Shown: in pieces, positions 46,001 through 56,519 of the stretch
Position numbering within the stretch: position 1 is the stretch's first letter
Layout: every line of letters starts with the position of its first letter
NCBI GenBank assembly: GCA_963924555.1
Contig: OZ004581.1
Location: 3,224,001 to 3,288,000, forward strand
Length of the DNA stretch: 64,000 nt
Direction of reading: 5' to 3'
DNA from: Crambe crambe
Lineage: Eukaryota > Porifera > Demospongiae > Poecilosclerida > Crambeidae
The notes under the pieces: generated by a model
Told to the model about the DNA's origin: nothing
The model's input: only the letters and a program-made list of their open reading frames with translations
Database searches by the model: none
Program-made: the position numbers and the translations under genes

Positions 46001-48688
46001 CTACCACGAAGCTCGGAAGTATAGGAAACTAAATTCTAGGAAAGAATTCTTACTGTGCTGTAAGTAACTAACACACAGCCAGAGCTCACTTCAATAACTT
46101 ACAGAGTTCCATAATATGTAAGTCAATAACTTACAGAGTTCCATAATCTGTAAGTCAACGTTTGTGGGTGGGAGGAATATTTATGGTTTTAAAACCTGCA
46201 CTTTGAAGAAATGGACCCTATGCATCTTGAATGCGCTGGGAATCTAGCTGCTATGATGACTCAGCACTTCACTTAGCACCATGTCTGCTATGAATATGAT
46301 TTATCACTAACCTATTTCCTTGTGGAACAATATAGACATTCCACGCATACTTTGGTGGGAAAATGTTTGACCTCTATGTATTGTATACGTCTGAACTATT
46401 GGATCTATAGTGCCTTAACTACGTAAAATGACACTATGACTATGATCAGTACCACTCCTCTATGGGTACATATAACCAGACACTGTCAACACAAGACTTA
46501 GAGCTGCATACAAGATTTGTCTGGCTGTGACGTTGCATATTGTTAGGTACATGTCCTGTCAATGTCCAGTCAAATGCTAGGACATCACATCAGCTAGGAT
46601 GCTACCAATTCCCTCTGTGACTGTATCTTCGCTCACACTAAGGTGCTGATTCAAGTGGATTTCACAGTGGTCATTATTGTTAAGTGTTGTCATTTTCACA
46701 CCTAGTCTACTGACTGCATGCTAATGATTTATTGTTGTTGTTGTTGTTGTTTTTTGTTGTTGTTGCTGTTTCTTACCTTGTTGTTGAGGAGGCTGCTGCA
46801 TTGGGGGCAGGACCTGGTTCATCACATGATGGTGAGTCTAAACAAAAATTAGAAAAAATCAAAGATCATTAAAATAATTACATGCAAGGAGCTATGCATG
46901 ATGGAATAGTTAAGTTGTTGTTGTTGTTGTTATTGTTGTTGTTTGCTTCAATAACTGCATACATATTTCATTGATCACATCTGGAAGATAATGTAAGGAG
47001 TCTCTAGAGGAGCTACAAGTCTATACAATTTGTACAAGGAATAGGCACCAGTATAAATAATATGTAGGACTCTGGGATAGAAGAGAGCATTTTGTGTTGA
47101 CAGGTGGTCACATTCTATCATATATATATATAAGAACCAACCAACATTCAAACAAGCCACTATCAGTAGATAATTCAACAGATGTGGTCCAGTTATTAGT
47201 ACTACAGTTAAACCTAATAACTACAGTTAAACCTAAACCTGCCTATTGCAGGAACAAGTGGCTTAAAATAGGGAGGTGGTCTCCTTGCATGATGGTGGAG
47301 TGGCCTTAATAGAGAGGTGATCTCTTTAGGGAGCTGGAATAGGTGTTGTTGGGACATGGTGGAGTGGAAGATGGTCTCTTTAGGGAGGTAGAAATAGCAG
47401 AAATAGGTGCTGATGTGATATAAGACATGGCAGAGTGACTAGGTGGACGCACAGCAATTAGCTTACCAGAAGTGTCAAAATTGTATCATGTGACTGTTGC
47501 ATGATTAGTATCATGTGACTATATAGTTGCATTCCAGAATCCTACCCTGGTCTTATATACACCTATACTATCACTTTAATTTGTTACTTGTTCCTGGTGT
47601 TTTTTTTTTCTTCTGGTTTTATACAAATGAAAGAGAATAGTTCTCCAATGGCAATGATTATTCATCAGCAAATCAAGGCTTGGAAGTGTTGAGCTATACT
47701 TGGAGGTTGAGGATGCAGATGAATCTGTCTCATCATAATCTTTTTTAAGGCATTTTTCGTCACTGGAGCAATGTTCAGCAGTATCATGACTTTATTACTC
47801 TTGTTCATATGTCTGTCTAGTCGTGGGCTTGTATTTTATGGTACATGTGTGTGTTGTGTTCATATGTTTGTGATAATAGGAGGAAAACACGACTAGTACT
47901 CAAACAATTAAGAAACAGAACAATTGAATATTATTGACAGCATTTTTCACTTAAGTAATAGTCCATAGAACATTAGATAAACATAAAATGTAGTAATGAT
48001 TTCTACCTATTACATTATGTATGAGAGGAAAATCCAATGACCATAGCCTATAATTAGTAGATTTTGGAGACAGCTTGTCCTGCTATTTAATATAAAGCAA
48101 AGCACAATTTCACTCACATGCCTGACACATATATACACTAATTATAATCAGCCAAGCTAAGAATACAAACGATAAATTTCCACTGGAATGTTCTACCGCA
48201 TATGCACCCAACCTGCAACTCTTGCTTGGGGAGTTGCACTAGGAACTGAAAGCACTTCATATTGTAAACTATATAGTTAAAACTGGCAACTAACAGTCAA
48301 CATATTTTGATCTTACACTCACCGAAAAACCTAAACATGAATACTCATTTAGCACTTTGCCCCTTAACTTCATACACAGCATTACATTATGATTCAGCAT
48401 TCCGATTTCATTTTTTCTTTTTCCGTACATTCCAAGGCATCATCTTTCAGTTGTTACTACCTCTTGATCTATATTTTCGACGGCAGTATTGCAGTTGCTA
48501 TAGCAATTGCCCGCTTCACTAACCTAGCAAAGCAATATTTCACCTGGCAACCAAGTATGGAATAAGGGTTCACCTAATTGTGTCCGGGATTGCATTCCCG
48601 TACAGCTCATCTATGTTTCCAGGGCTACAATTCCAAAGCCACATCGACTTCAGATAACACAGCTAGTCTTGAGTCCACAATGATGGGA

Positions 48689-48745
<57 letters not shown>

Positions 48746-51700
48746 GCCATCATTTTATGCAAGCAAGTGGTGGATCCACACAGAAGACATTGAAGTGGTC
48801 CTCACAGGAACTGAAAACAAAATTCTTAACTACATACAGTAGATACTTTGGAAAGGAATTTTGTCCTGAAAGGAATTTTGTCCTTCAGCAATTGAATCTA
48901 GATTGAGTGGAGTCAGGATTCCTAACCATTTTGAGGAAATAACCAACTGAATTTCAGCATCCTTTGACAGCCATTTTGGTGCACAATTTATATTATGCTC
49001 TATAGAGATAATGATCGCTGTTGGCATGGTAAAATTGAAAAAAAAAATGCTCTGTACAGTACTTTGCAGGAACTGGATAGCATTCCATGTATATTATAGG
49101 TCTGTAGGTTCTCTTTAAGCTTGTACGCTTGATATGTACTGGTCATCACCCTTTTATACGAGTCAAAAGGTATGTATGTATGTATGTATGTATGTATGTA
49201 TGTATGTATGTATGTAGTACATTCATTATAGACATTAATTACCATGTCAACTGGGGGACTTGGATTGGGTTGGAAATTCGGTTCAGGAGAGTAGGAAGGT
49301 GTGGAACTCTGCACCCAGTCATTCCCTATTATCCCATCTGCTGAAGTGGGAGGGACCTACACATACAGATATTATGAGGCAGTGATCAATATAGTTTATC
49401 AATTAAGACCAATTAAGACCTCCTATATACCATACAATATAGTTTATCAATTAAGACCAATTAAGACCTCCTATATACCATACAAAATTTTACACATACT
49501 ATTCTAACAAGAATTTTACATTTTGGCTGCTAATTGGCATATTATGTATACCGTATAGTGCGATATTTTCGTAGGTAAAAAATTTCGTGGATGTCGTGTT
49601 TTTGAAAAAAAATTGAATAAGGAATTTAATATTTGCAAAACCACGAAAAAAATTTACCCACGAAAATATTGCACTATACAGTATGACAGACCAAGTAAAA
49701 CAATAAAAAGGTCCACCAATAATTATACCCTTGAGTTGGTAAAGGTTGATTACTGTACAAGTACTGTCATATGGATGCTGTACCTGAAGCACAGAGCCAT
49801 AAGAGTAAGGTCCTCCACCAGGTGACATGCTACCATTCATGGAGTAAGGACTGGTCTGGTTGTCATAACCTGCATGAAAACATACTTAGCAATTGTGTAG
49901 CCAATAATTAGAACAAACCAGTTGACCTGACAGTTCAAACACCTGCTACACTCCTTTATCAACACCAAATTGCAGTTTTGCCGGGACAGACTAATAGGAA
50001 AATAGCTCGGCCATACTGTAGTTTTGCTGGGACATACTAATAGGAAAATAGCTCGGCCATACTGCAGTTTTGCTGGGACATACTAATAGGAAAATAGCTC
50101 GGCCATACTGCAGTTTTGCTGGGACAGACCAATACACCATTTGTCCTTTGTGGAGGATTGGAGGTCATTTTGTATACATATGTACCCTTCTTTTTTTCTT
50201 TTTTTTTGCCCTCACTTGGAGTATTCTTTACTGGGGGATTCCACTAAATAATGTATTATACATATTTTATGTAAGAAGCTTACTTGCTGCATCACTGACG
50301 ATTTGATTGCTGACTCCAGGACTTGGGTTGCCTCCCCCTCCATTCAGGTAGCCAGTGTAAGGAGAAGCTGACTGAGATGTTGATTCCGATGGACTTCCGT
50401 CGATGTCAAGGTCAATCACTCCACCACCTAAACATTGAGATGGGATGGTTATAATAAATGTGTTTTCCACGAAGCGCAACATTTCAGAGCTGGTAAAAGG
50501 TCAGCTAGCTAGGAAGTATGTAAGTACATTCGATCCAGGATATGGTTCTTTAACTATCAAATTGAGCAAAAATGTCCTTCCACAAAGCACAACAAAAGGT
50601 CAGCAAGCTAGCAAGACTACACATTCTTAAATTGGTAAAGGGTCGTCAATATACATACTCGGCTAGAGCTAGCTCAGGCTTCTCTTGAGTTGGTAAAGGG
50701 TCATCTGATATACATACCAGGATTGCTGTAAGGGCTGTGGTTGCTGTAAGGAGAAGTGTTCTCCACCTTGACATGAGCACTTCCAGGGGAAGGCATGCTC
50801 ATGGGGGAGGGATTGTAGCTTTCACTCGACTTCATCTTAAGAGACTGCTGATGATTGGCCAGCACTTCCATAGAAGGGGAATAGCCCCCCTGGTACATGG
50901 AAGTGGCTGGGAGGAACTGGGAAGTGGGCGGTGCCATGCCACTTGATGTGGACATATACCCATTTCCAAGGTTGGGCTGAGGATTGTAGTAAGACTGCAA
51001 GGAATAACAAGAAGGCAGGTAGGAGTTTTTAATTTGTACAAGGATGACCTTTACTGCACGGAATGAGGATTACATTGGTTTACAATGTATACAAGGATCC
51101 ACAGAAACCAGATCCTTATCCATGCAGCAGGGCCGGAGGAAGTGGTCAGGCAGGTCCGATTTTTTGAATTGATTAGGCCAAACAGGGTTTATTTCAAGGG
51201 CCCCCACCCCACCCAAACGATGGCTTGTCCCCCCTAGGAATTAGCTAGCTTGAATTCCACATACTGGTCCCCTCAAATTTTTTTAACTATGGCATTTGAC
51301 CCCCCTCGAGCAAATAAACCCTGACAGCTATAGCACACAATGTGTGCCATTCAGGAAAATCTTAGATTGCAATTGGAAAGGCACAACTAGGGTTGAAGGA
51401 AAGTCAGAAATATTGTAGAAATACTGCACACTTTTTATTGCATGCAATATACCCACACATACTATGGTGACACCATGGCCTGTAAATCATAGATGTTATC
51501 CACCTATTCAAACCAGCCGGAAATTGACAGTACAGTGGATTGCAGGTTGCTTGACACTAGTACTTCAGCCACCAAGGTGACATGGACCAATCAGATATAC
51601 CCACACATACTATGGTGACAATGTTATACACCTATTCTAACCAGCCGGAAATTGACAGTAACACTAGTACCAAGGTCACATGGACCAATCAGATTTGCAG

Positions 51701-54700
51701 GCAATGATGTTAGCATGAATCTGATAGGTCCATGTGACCTTGCTGGCTGAATAAGCAACCTGCAATCTACAGTATCTGCTTAATGGCTTCAGTGGTCAGG
51801 TGATTAAATACATATATACCCTTGAGATCATTTTGTAAAGGTGGTTGACCACCAATGATTATAGCATTCACCCAAGATAGTAGTTAGCTCGTGTGTACCA
51901 TGAGCTAATCAACACACACACACTTCTTGCAATTCGGGCATAGCACTTGAGATATCATGTAAAACATGATTTAAATGATATCCAATTTTGCTCCATAAGA
52001 CGTACCCCTTTCTCAAGCAATAACATACAACTATCAGGATATTTTTGTAGAGGGGGGAATGACCATGTGGCCATTCTACTTGTTTTTGGAGAACTTCTTT
52101 TTCCTACCATTTTCATTTTCATGAGTATCAGCAAATGCCAATGTTGTGTATTGAGTTAAAGAATTGGACTTTAGTCACTTTAGTTATTGTTTTTAACCTT
52201 GGGTGGGAAAATCCCAGGTCTATGAAACCCTGACTAGCAGTGTTTCCCCCAGTATACTAAGTGCAGGGCGGGCCACCCTGTTTGGATATAGAACTTCAAA
52301 GAAAGTGGGCTGGGTCTATGGCACTAATTAAATTATATTCTCATGAATAATATACTTAAGCACCCTGTTTGAAAGTACAGCTAGGGAAGACTCTGGACTA
52401 GCATGACAAAATTATTAGCACTGACTGAGATTAAACACCTGCTATACTTCTTTATACTGGGTATCAGACTGTTGTTTAGAAGTGCCCACTGTTGCCACTA
52501 CCTTATTTTTACACACCCAGGAGCAGTGCATACATCTACATACTTACTGTAACAGTTCCATTGGGGTAACCTCCAGTTGGTTTATTCACATACAACTGGA
52601 CCTCTGCAGAAACAAAACAAAACAAATATATCTATCCATTGCAATTCCGGATGTGTGCAAGTTGGTGGACCTATATATACAGCACACCAGTCTCCACTCT
52701 GTTGATAGATCGAACCCTTACATGTGATCACCACTCTGATATCAAACCCTGGCAGTATTGGCACACATGCATGATAGTTGACAAATCACGATGCAATACC
52801 TCCAAGTGTATGTTTTGATCATGATCAATATAAAATAATATAATTATATAGCTGGGCTGAAAGATATACCATGCTAAGCAAAATAGCTGAAATAGGTACA
52901 CAGATCTGTATTCTACTTGGAAATGTCATGTGATACATTATAGTACGCATGACTACCTCTAGCATCATGTTCCTAATGAGCATGTCAATCATTGTTACCT
53001 GGCAACTGTGCATGTGAACAGCTGGCCCTTATGTACACACAGTGTGTACACATGCATGCACATGCCAGTACGTCATTTATCTGTGCATGCATGCTTGTCT
53101 AAACTCTGCACAGTCTTGGTGTGTGTACGTCAAAGTGTTATGTGAGCACCGTTTTTTGATCGGCACCAGTGGTATTTAGTTTCACTGCATTGATACCATA
53201 GATATGCTGACGTGACTATGCAATTAATATACCTAGGTTGTCAATGCTCACTGCACAAGAGTAGCCATCTTATTAATAATCTACATGAACATGGAATGGA
53301 AACCCTCCTGAACCCCTCAAGCTCAATAATTTTGAACAAGGAACCCCTCAATATGCTGAATATGGAAACCTTCAATATGCTGAACCAAACATAAAACCCT
53401 CTTTAAAATGCTAGGGAACCCCTCGATAAACCCCCCCCCCCCCCCGTATGCTAAACATGGAACCCACAATAATTTGATGAACATAGGCATGCATGTACAT
53501 GTAGTGCCATGTAATAAATGAAAACAGAGGCACATCTCTATACATTCATGTACATATGATATACATACTGTATCCAGCAATGATTGATTGCAGAAGTTGA
53601 CATTCATATTTGTGACCTTCTCTGAGAAAACCCAGAAGTCAGCCAAAAATTTATCTATATCTCTACAGCTCATAGAATGCTCCAGGAGCATTTAGAAAAG
53701 GCAACTTGAACATAATTATTACATCCGTTTGCTACTAAGAAGTGAGTGGGTGGGGTTCGAAGTTTCTCGCCTCCTGGGGTTACAGAGCGACTAAAGCCCT
53801 GAGAAAGTACCAAAGGTCAGCGCAGATAGCATTAACATTTCCAAAGTGTATAAGCTGGAAAGCCTACCTCGGCATTCTCCGTGCACAAGCCTTCATGGCT
53901 GACTAGCTAGCTTTAGCACTTTATTTGAAACCTTTCTACTTTATTCGAAGCTCTGAAACTTGGTCAGAGTTTAGTTTAAGGATCATAAGGGTTAAAAATA
54001 ATATGGCTCACTAAAATTATGAAAATTTATATTTTTGGCTAAGTGCCGGATTTTCCCAGAATAGGTCACATTTATGATAAGATGAAACCTGATAAGCAGG
54101 AAACTCTTTGTGGTCTATTGAACTTGAGAAATTTCGCAAATCCACACAATAGTTCCCTTCTTCTCACACAATAGTATCCCCTCTCCCTCCCCCTCACCCA
54201 CCACCACCACACACACTATATAGAACCAATTGCCATCCAATAGTGTATACATGTGGCCTCGTCCCCCCAGGCCCTCCTTTTTAATTATGATTGTGGAGGG
54301 CCTGATACGCAAAGTCATAGAACTAGACTTAATTGGGTGTGGGCAGTGCATGAGAGCATTATGACCTTGCCCACACATTTGGGCTATGGACTGGACTGAC
54401 TACAGGATCGACCTAAAGGCACCAGGTGTTCAAAAGAATTTCTGCTGTTTTGCTACAACAAAATGACCAATTCGCTATGACCATACAACCAAGGACTTAC
54501 TAACACTCGTGAAGAATTCTGAGACCGATCTATGTAAGGGATGAACAAAATCTAGACTGCTTGATAGCTTACTATCTAATGATAAGCAGCTCAAATACTA
54601 TCTGCTGCAAGGCTAGCAAAGAATTCAGCTCAACACCCCTTCTCTTTTCTCAGGCCTGGCCATGGGGTAGTATACACAAATTCGTCATGGTGACATATGC

Positions 54701-56519
54701 AATAGAATGTGTTTCCTTGGACACACCCACGCTATGGGTTTCTATGGTTTCTATGAAATTTTCACCTCCACAATCAAGGAGGGCCTGGGGATGAGGCTAT
54801 ATAGGTGCATTTAGCTACATAGGTGTAATAATCTGATTGTCGGTAAGAAGTGTTAACTGCATAGAGTTCTGGTCTTTGGGGAAATTGCTAAATGCTAACA
54901 CTAACTAACATGCGAACAACCATCTCTCTCTATTCCTTACAGGGTTCATCATACTCAGGTGGTGGACAAAAGAAATTCTTTTGAGCACACCCATACATAA
55001 GCTAGCATGATAGAGTGTTGCCCTTGATTGCTCAGGCTTACAATGTATGCTTACCTTGCACTAAGGCAGGAGTGGCTTGGAAGACTCTACTTCTGTACTG
55101 GGTTCCTTCCTTGATGCTCTCTGTCTTGACCTCCTCCAATCCTGGAAAGGCTCGTGGGAGACCTTTGCGCAGCATGCATGGAGCATCAACCTGTGGAGTG
55201 AGAACATGTGGAGTGAGGACATGTGGAATGAGGGCATGTGGAGTGAGGGCATGTGGAGTGAGGACATGTGGAGTGAGGACATGTGGAGTGAGGGCATGTG
55301 GAGTGAGGACATGTGGAGTGAGGGCATGTGGAGTGAGGACATGTGGAGTGAGGACATGTGGAATGGAGCGAAAATAAGTGGAATGGAGTAAAAATGCAGG
55401 ATGGAGTGATAACATGCAGAGCAGAATACGTGAAATAAGGAGTGAGAACATGGTTGAGTGAGAACATGTGGACTGAACATGCAGGTATAAGTCATCAATT
55501 GAGTGGTTTGAGGTGGTCTATCAAGTGACATAGTCGTACTACTCACTTGGTCTGAACTGCGTGGCTTTTCCTTGAACCATTCTTCAGCAATGTTGTGCCA
55601 CTCTGTCAGTTCAAACTTGCCAATGGTGATGTCTATCCAGCGAGCTTGTTTCTGATAAGGAGATACATACAATGTGAAGCTGAATATCAATTACGTATGT
55701 AAATTGTTCATCAGCATATGCAATGTACTGTTGTCATGGAAAAGGGTATGTAATTAATATAAGGGTCAAAGTTCACCAATAAGAAAAAATATTGGAATAA
55801 TCATGGAATGAAATTACTTTCATTTGCAATACCAAAACATGAATGCAACATTTTGAAAGTGAAAGCCAATTGTGTGCTTTTTTAAAATGGCATTTATACG
55901 ACATTCACTACCTATAAAGGGACAATCACACCAAATTTTTTGGTATGATTAAATTAGGGATGTTGTCATGCATGATGTCGTACTATCATCTAGTTTTACA
56001 TCTATGGTACTATTCCAAGAATGCTCAGGGCATCAGAAGTAACAAAGGCTTCTGGGGCACAGAAGAGAAGGCTGTCTGATCGATCATCAGAGCAACTAGT
56101 GGAGAGGCAACCAGTACTGTGCTATGCTCTGTGCGCTGTTCTTTCTTTGGGAATGCCAAGTTTCTGCAGCAATGGAGAAATGAGGAGCAGCAGCAAAACT
56201 ATCGCTAGCAACATAGCTGTACTAGCACTGGTTATGAAACCACGCCCATTAATTATGACAATCATGTAGCGGAAATATCCAAGTGAATATCCTAATTCGA
56301 AGAAAAAGGAAGCAAACTTACACTGTTTTCCAGCTTTTGCACTATAAACTGTGCCATCTTGCCTCTCTTCCTAGTGCCCGCCCATGATCTCCAGGCCTTC
56401 AGCCAGTCCTGCATCATAGGAGTGCCACCCAACTGGTTGCCATGGTGCTGGTGTGGCTGCTGAGTCAACATGGGTGGCTGTTGAGGGGAGTGATGGGACG
56501 GGAAGGTCATTACAGACAT
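33444..56519 (-). CDS. Chimeric transcription-factor/scaffold protein: winged helix, IPT/TIG, PDZ-PDZ-SH3 (1118 aa, 21 exons)
   Basis: Exons on the minus strand, 5' to 3': 56519-56322, 55651-55547, 55190-55055, 52603-52548, 50994-50718, 50427-50284, 49869-49784, 49356-49243, 46837-46777, 42218-42175, 39180-39033, 37614-37265, 36996-36816, 36674-36420, 36081-35912, 35817-35670, 35571-35465, 35218-34977, 34645-34398, 34000-33784, 33513-33444. All introns are GT-AG, mostly GTAAG or GTATGT, and every phase agrees; the sum is 3357 nt. Domains: winged helix about 40-140, low-complexity activation-type region 147-392, IPT/TIG about 393-485, helical region 560-635, basic linker 635-815, degenerate PDZ about 815-885, PDZ 941-1022, SH3 1024-1095. 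The start is the first in-frame ATG after a stop. I know no family with this plan. The exon chain is seen; transcription as one mRNA is inferred. Confidence 0.75.
34398..34645 (-). CDS. Exon 19 of the chimeric gene: canonical PDZ domain
   Basis: One exon carries one full PDZ domain: RSVTLRYS strand, GFGF carboxylate loop, GLFVSEV, a GDRILEIAG turn, HYEASEIIAQA alpha-B helix with its leading His (class I-type position), and LQLKVTQ. This is a clean, conserved domain and should bind C-terminal peptides. Confidence 0.85.
34977..35817 (-). CDS. Exons 16-18 of the chimeric gene: degenerate PDZ domain
   Basis: Residues about 815-885: SVIFKAGDRIIQIGDVPVRG matches the PDZ GDRI-x-x-x-x-x-x-x-x core and the following DDFAELLQ and SVRIVPR match the alpha-B helix and last strand. 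The expected GLGF-type carboxylate loop is not obvious (ALQYECLFQV in its place), so peptide binding may be weak or altered. A Ser-rich linker leads to the next domain. Confidence 0.5.
35912..36996 (-). CDS. Exons 13-15 of the chimeric gene: helical and basic linker
   Basis: Exon 13 (LRKAQSLCEEHNHSKLAEIL and following) is helix-rich and faintly ankyrin/TPR-like, but one unit is too little to call. Exon 14 has a charged KFEEEREQQ helix, Pro-rich sequence and QRRRSSTNK, a basic patch with a possible kinase site and nuclear-signal character. Exon 15 has PTRRGGPGPRR. No known domain. Confidence 0.6.
37003..37076. repeat. (GA)n microsatellite forming the pyrimidine tract of exon 13 acceptor
   Basis: On the gene strand this is about 36 CT units running to within 6 nt of the CTGTAG acceptor at 36997. 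No other pyrimidine tract is present, so the microsatellite itself must act as one. Confidence 0.85.
37212..37264. repeat. (CATA)n microsatellite starting at the exon 12 donor
   Basis: On the gene strand exon 12 ends CAG and the intron opens GTATGTATGTATG, continuing as about 13 GTAT units. Each unit is itself a good donor core (GTATGT), so many in-register donor choices exist. Confidence 0.85.
37265..42218 (-). CDS. Exons 10-12 of the chimeric gene: IPT/TIG domain and Gly-rich tail
   Basis: EVKTYPDQSPLEGGGKLALV starts an Ig-like IPT/TIG fold: P-x-x-GG-x-x-hydrophobic-x-G, then WLSF, a run to a TTIIP turn, then ENVTLEV and DFTYY closing strands. CAMTA, EBF and Rel-type factors carry such a domain; CAMTA looks closest by eye. 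Exon 12 continues with a Gly/Met-rich stretch and a helical CRLGIEELVFATLQL segment. The domain is split by introns at residues 407 and 456. Confidence 0.65.
38500..38580 (+). mobile_element. Possible degenerate tRNA-derived SINE head (intron 11)
   Basis: AGGCAGGTAGAGCACTG resembles an A-box region, AATAACCAAAGAGTTAC an anticodon-arm region and TTGTTCAAATCT a weakened B-box, at tRNA-like spacing. Too decayed for a tRNA gene. Confidence 0.3.
40401..40551. mobile_element. MITE-like hairpin in intron 10
   Basis: Arms GACAGTCGAGGGTAG and CTACCCTCGACTGTC with continued pairing inward (AAATCAAATGTTATCCACG against CGTGAATAACGTTTGATTT). About 151 bp. Confidence 0.65.
41559..41697. mobile_element. 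MITE-like hairpin in intron 9-10 with 6-bp target duplication
   Basis: 139 bp, ends TGGATCAATATGGATGAACG and its reverse complement, flanked on both sides by GAAATT (41553-41558, 41698-41703). Arms pair over about 55 bp through AAAAAAGAATGCGATT. The match is nearly perfect, suggesting recent insertion. Confidence 0.7.
44195..44344. mobile_element. Hairpin element in intron 9
   Basis: 150 bp. GCAGTGATCTTGCAA at the left pairs with TTGCAAGATCACTGC at the right, with long inner pairing (CCAGAACAGCAAAACCAAAA). No frame. Confidence 0.65.
44752..44870 (+). repeat. Dispersed repeat family R1, copy 1
   Basis: Core GGATATAGAACTTCAAAGAA, then GTGGGCTGGGTCTATGGCA and CACCCTGTTTGAAAGTAC. Further copies are at 52253-52385 (same strand) and 45640-45745 (opposite strand), all inside introns of the chimeric gene. 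Confidence 0.7.
45640..45745 (-). repeat. Dispersed repeat family R1, copy 2 (inverted)
   Basis: Reverse-strand copy (TGCCATAGACCCAGCCCA and AACAGGGTCCTTAAGTATTA), about 800 bp from copy 1, in the same intron. Confidence 0.65.
46085..46165. repeat. Short tandem duplication
   Basis: ATAACTTACAGAGTTCCATA followed by ATATGTAAGTCA or ATCTGTAAGTCA, present twice in a row with one substitution. Confidence 0.6.
46777..52603 (-). CDS. Exons 4-9 of the chimeric gene: activation-type low-complexity region
   Basis: Residues 147-392 are rich in Ser, Pro, Gly, Tyr, Asn and Gln, with repeated SPYSN and NPSP words, an acidic DLDIDGSPSES stretch and a Gln/Pro end (MQQPPQQQ). HVKVENT near residue 242 matches the psi-K-x-E sumoylation motif. 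This is typical of a transactivation or phase-separating region. Small exons (56-277 nt) and phase-compatible borders would allow alternative splicing. Confidence 0.65.
48692..48742. repeat. (GA)n microsatellite in intron 8
   Basis: About 25 GA units, no relation to a splice site. Confidence 0.85.
49170..49216. repeat. (TATG)n microsatellite just after the exon 8 donor
   Basis: About 11 units, starting 27 nt into intron 8 on the gene strand. Confidence 0.85.
49551..49681. mobile_element. Mariner-type MITE with TA duplication, intron 7
   Basis: 131 bp. Ends CCGTATAGTGCGATATTTTCG and a matching reverse complement CGAAAATATTGCACTATACAG, each next to TA (49549-49550, 49682-49683). Second-level pairing of AAAAAATTTCGTGG arms. 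Confidence 0.7.
49973..50126. repeat. Tandem repeat of about 46 bp, four units
   Basis: Unit: CAGTTTTGCTGGGACATACT then AATAGGAAAATAGCTCGGCC. Lies in intron 6. A shorter two-unit repeat of about 50 bp sits at 49390-49490 (TTTATCAATTAAGACCAATT). Confidence 0.75.
51430..51780. repeat. Nested direct and inverted repeats in intron 4
   Basis: ACCCACACATACTATGGTGA to GACCAATCAGAT occurs twice (51448-51595, 51599-51695), and a third part lies inverted at 51718-51770 (ATCTGATAGGTCCATGTGAC). It suggests a foldback element that partly duplicated. Confidence 0.55.
52253..52385 (+). repeat. Dispersed repeat family R1, copy 3
   Basis: Near-identical to 44752-44870 over GGCCACCCTGTTTGGATATA and beyond, with a small insertion (AATTAAATT). 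Confidence 0.7.
53430..54820. other. Intron 3 sequence without features of note
   Basis: Holds a C15 run near 53430 and two GGCCTCGTCCCC/GGGATGAGGC-type matches (54252, 54785) to a dispersed repeat also seen at 33052. No coding exon fits the phase here. Confidence 0.45.
55055..56519 (-). CDS. Exons 1-3 of the chimeric gene: ETS/IRF-like winged-helix region
   Basis: After a Pro/Gln/His-rich start, residues about 40-140 read QFIVQKLENS, then RWID, GKFEL, EWHNIAEEWF, LRKGLPRAF, EEVKTES and YRSRVFQ. In ETS domains the order is QFLLELL, a Trp, EFKL, VARRW, LSRGLR and a final YRF. IRF domains share the Trp spacing and an EEVK...VYR end. The first half fits ETS spacing and the second half resembles IRF. 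The ETS arginine pair is only partly kept (RKGLPR for RGLR), so DNA contact may be altered. A basic TRKRGK precedes the fold and may be a nuclear signal. A divergent winged helix is the best call; exact family uncertain. Confidence 0.5.
55193..55400. repeat. 15-bp minisatellite abutting the exon 3 acceptor
   Basis: About a dozen units of GTGGAGTGAGGACAT and variants (GAGGGCAT, GAGAACAT). On the gene strand the last unit ends CTCCACAG, the acceptor at 55191-55192; all other units end CTCCACAT, so one base change makes the splice site. Confidence 0.8.

Noticed and set aside
55193-55400. CRISPR-like array
   Set aside because: Units are contiguous 15-bp repeats without spacers, in an intron of a eukaryotic gene.
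55038-55690. Repetitive protein frames (HSTCP-, SLHMS- and SEDMW-type repeats)
   Set aside because: They translate the 15-bp minisatellite. The region is intron 2 plus exons 2 and 3 of the chimeric gene, which have better coding character in another frame.
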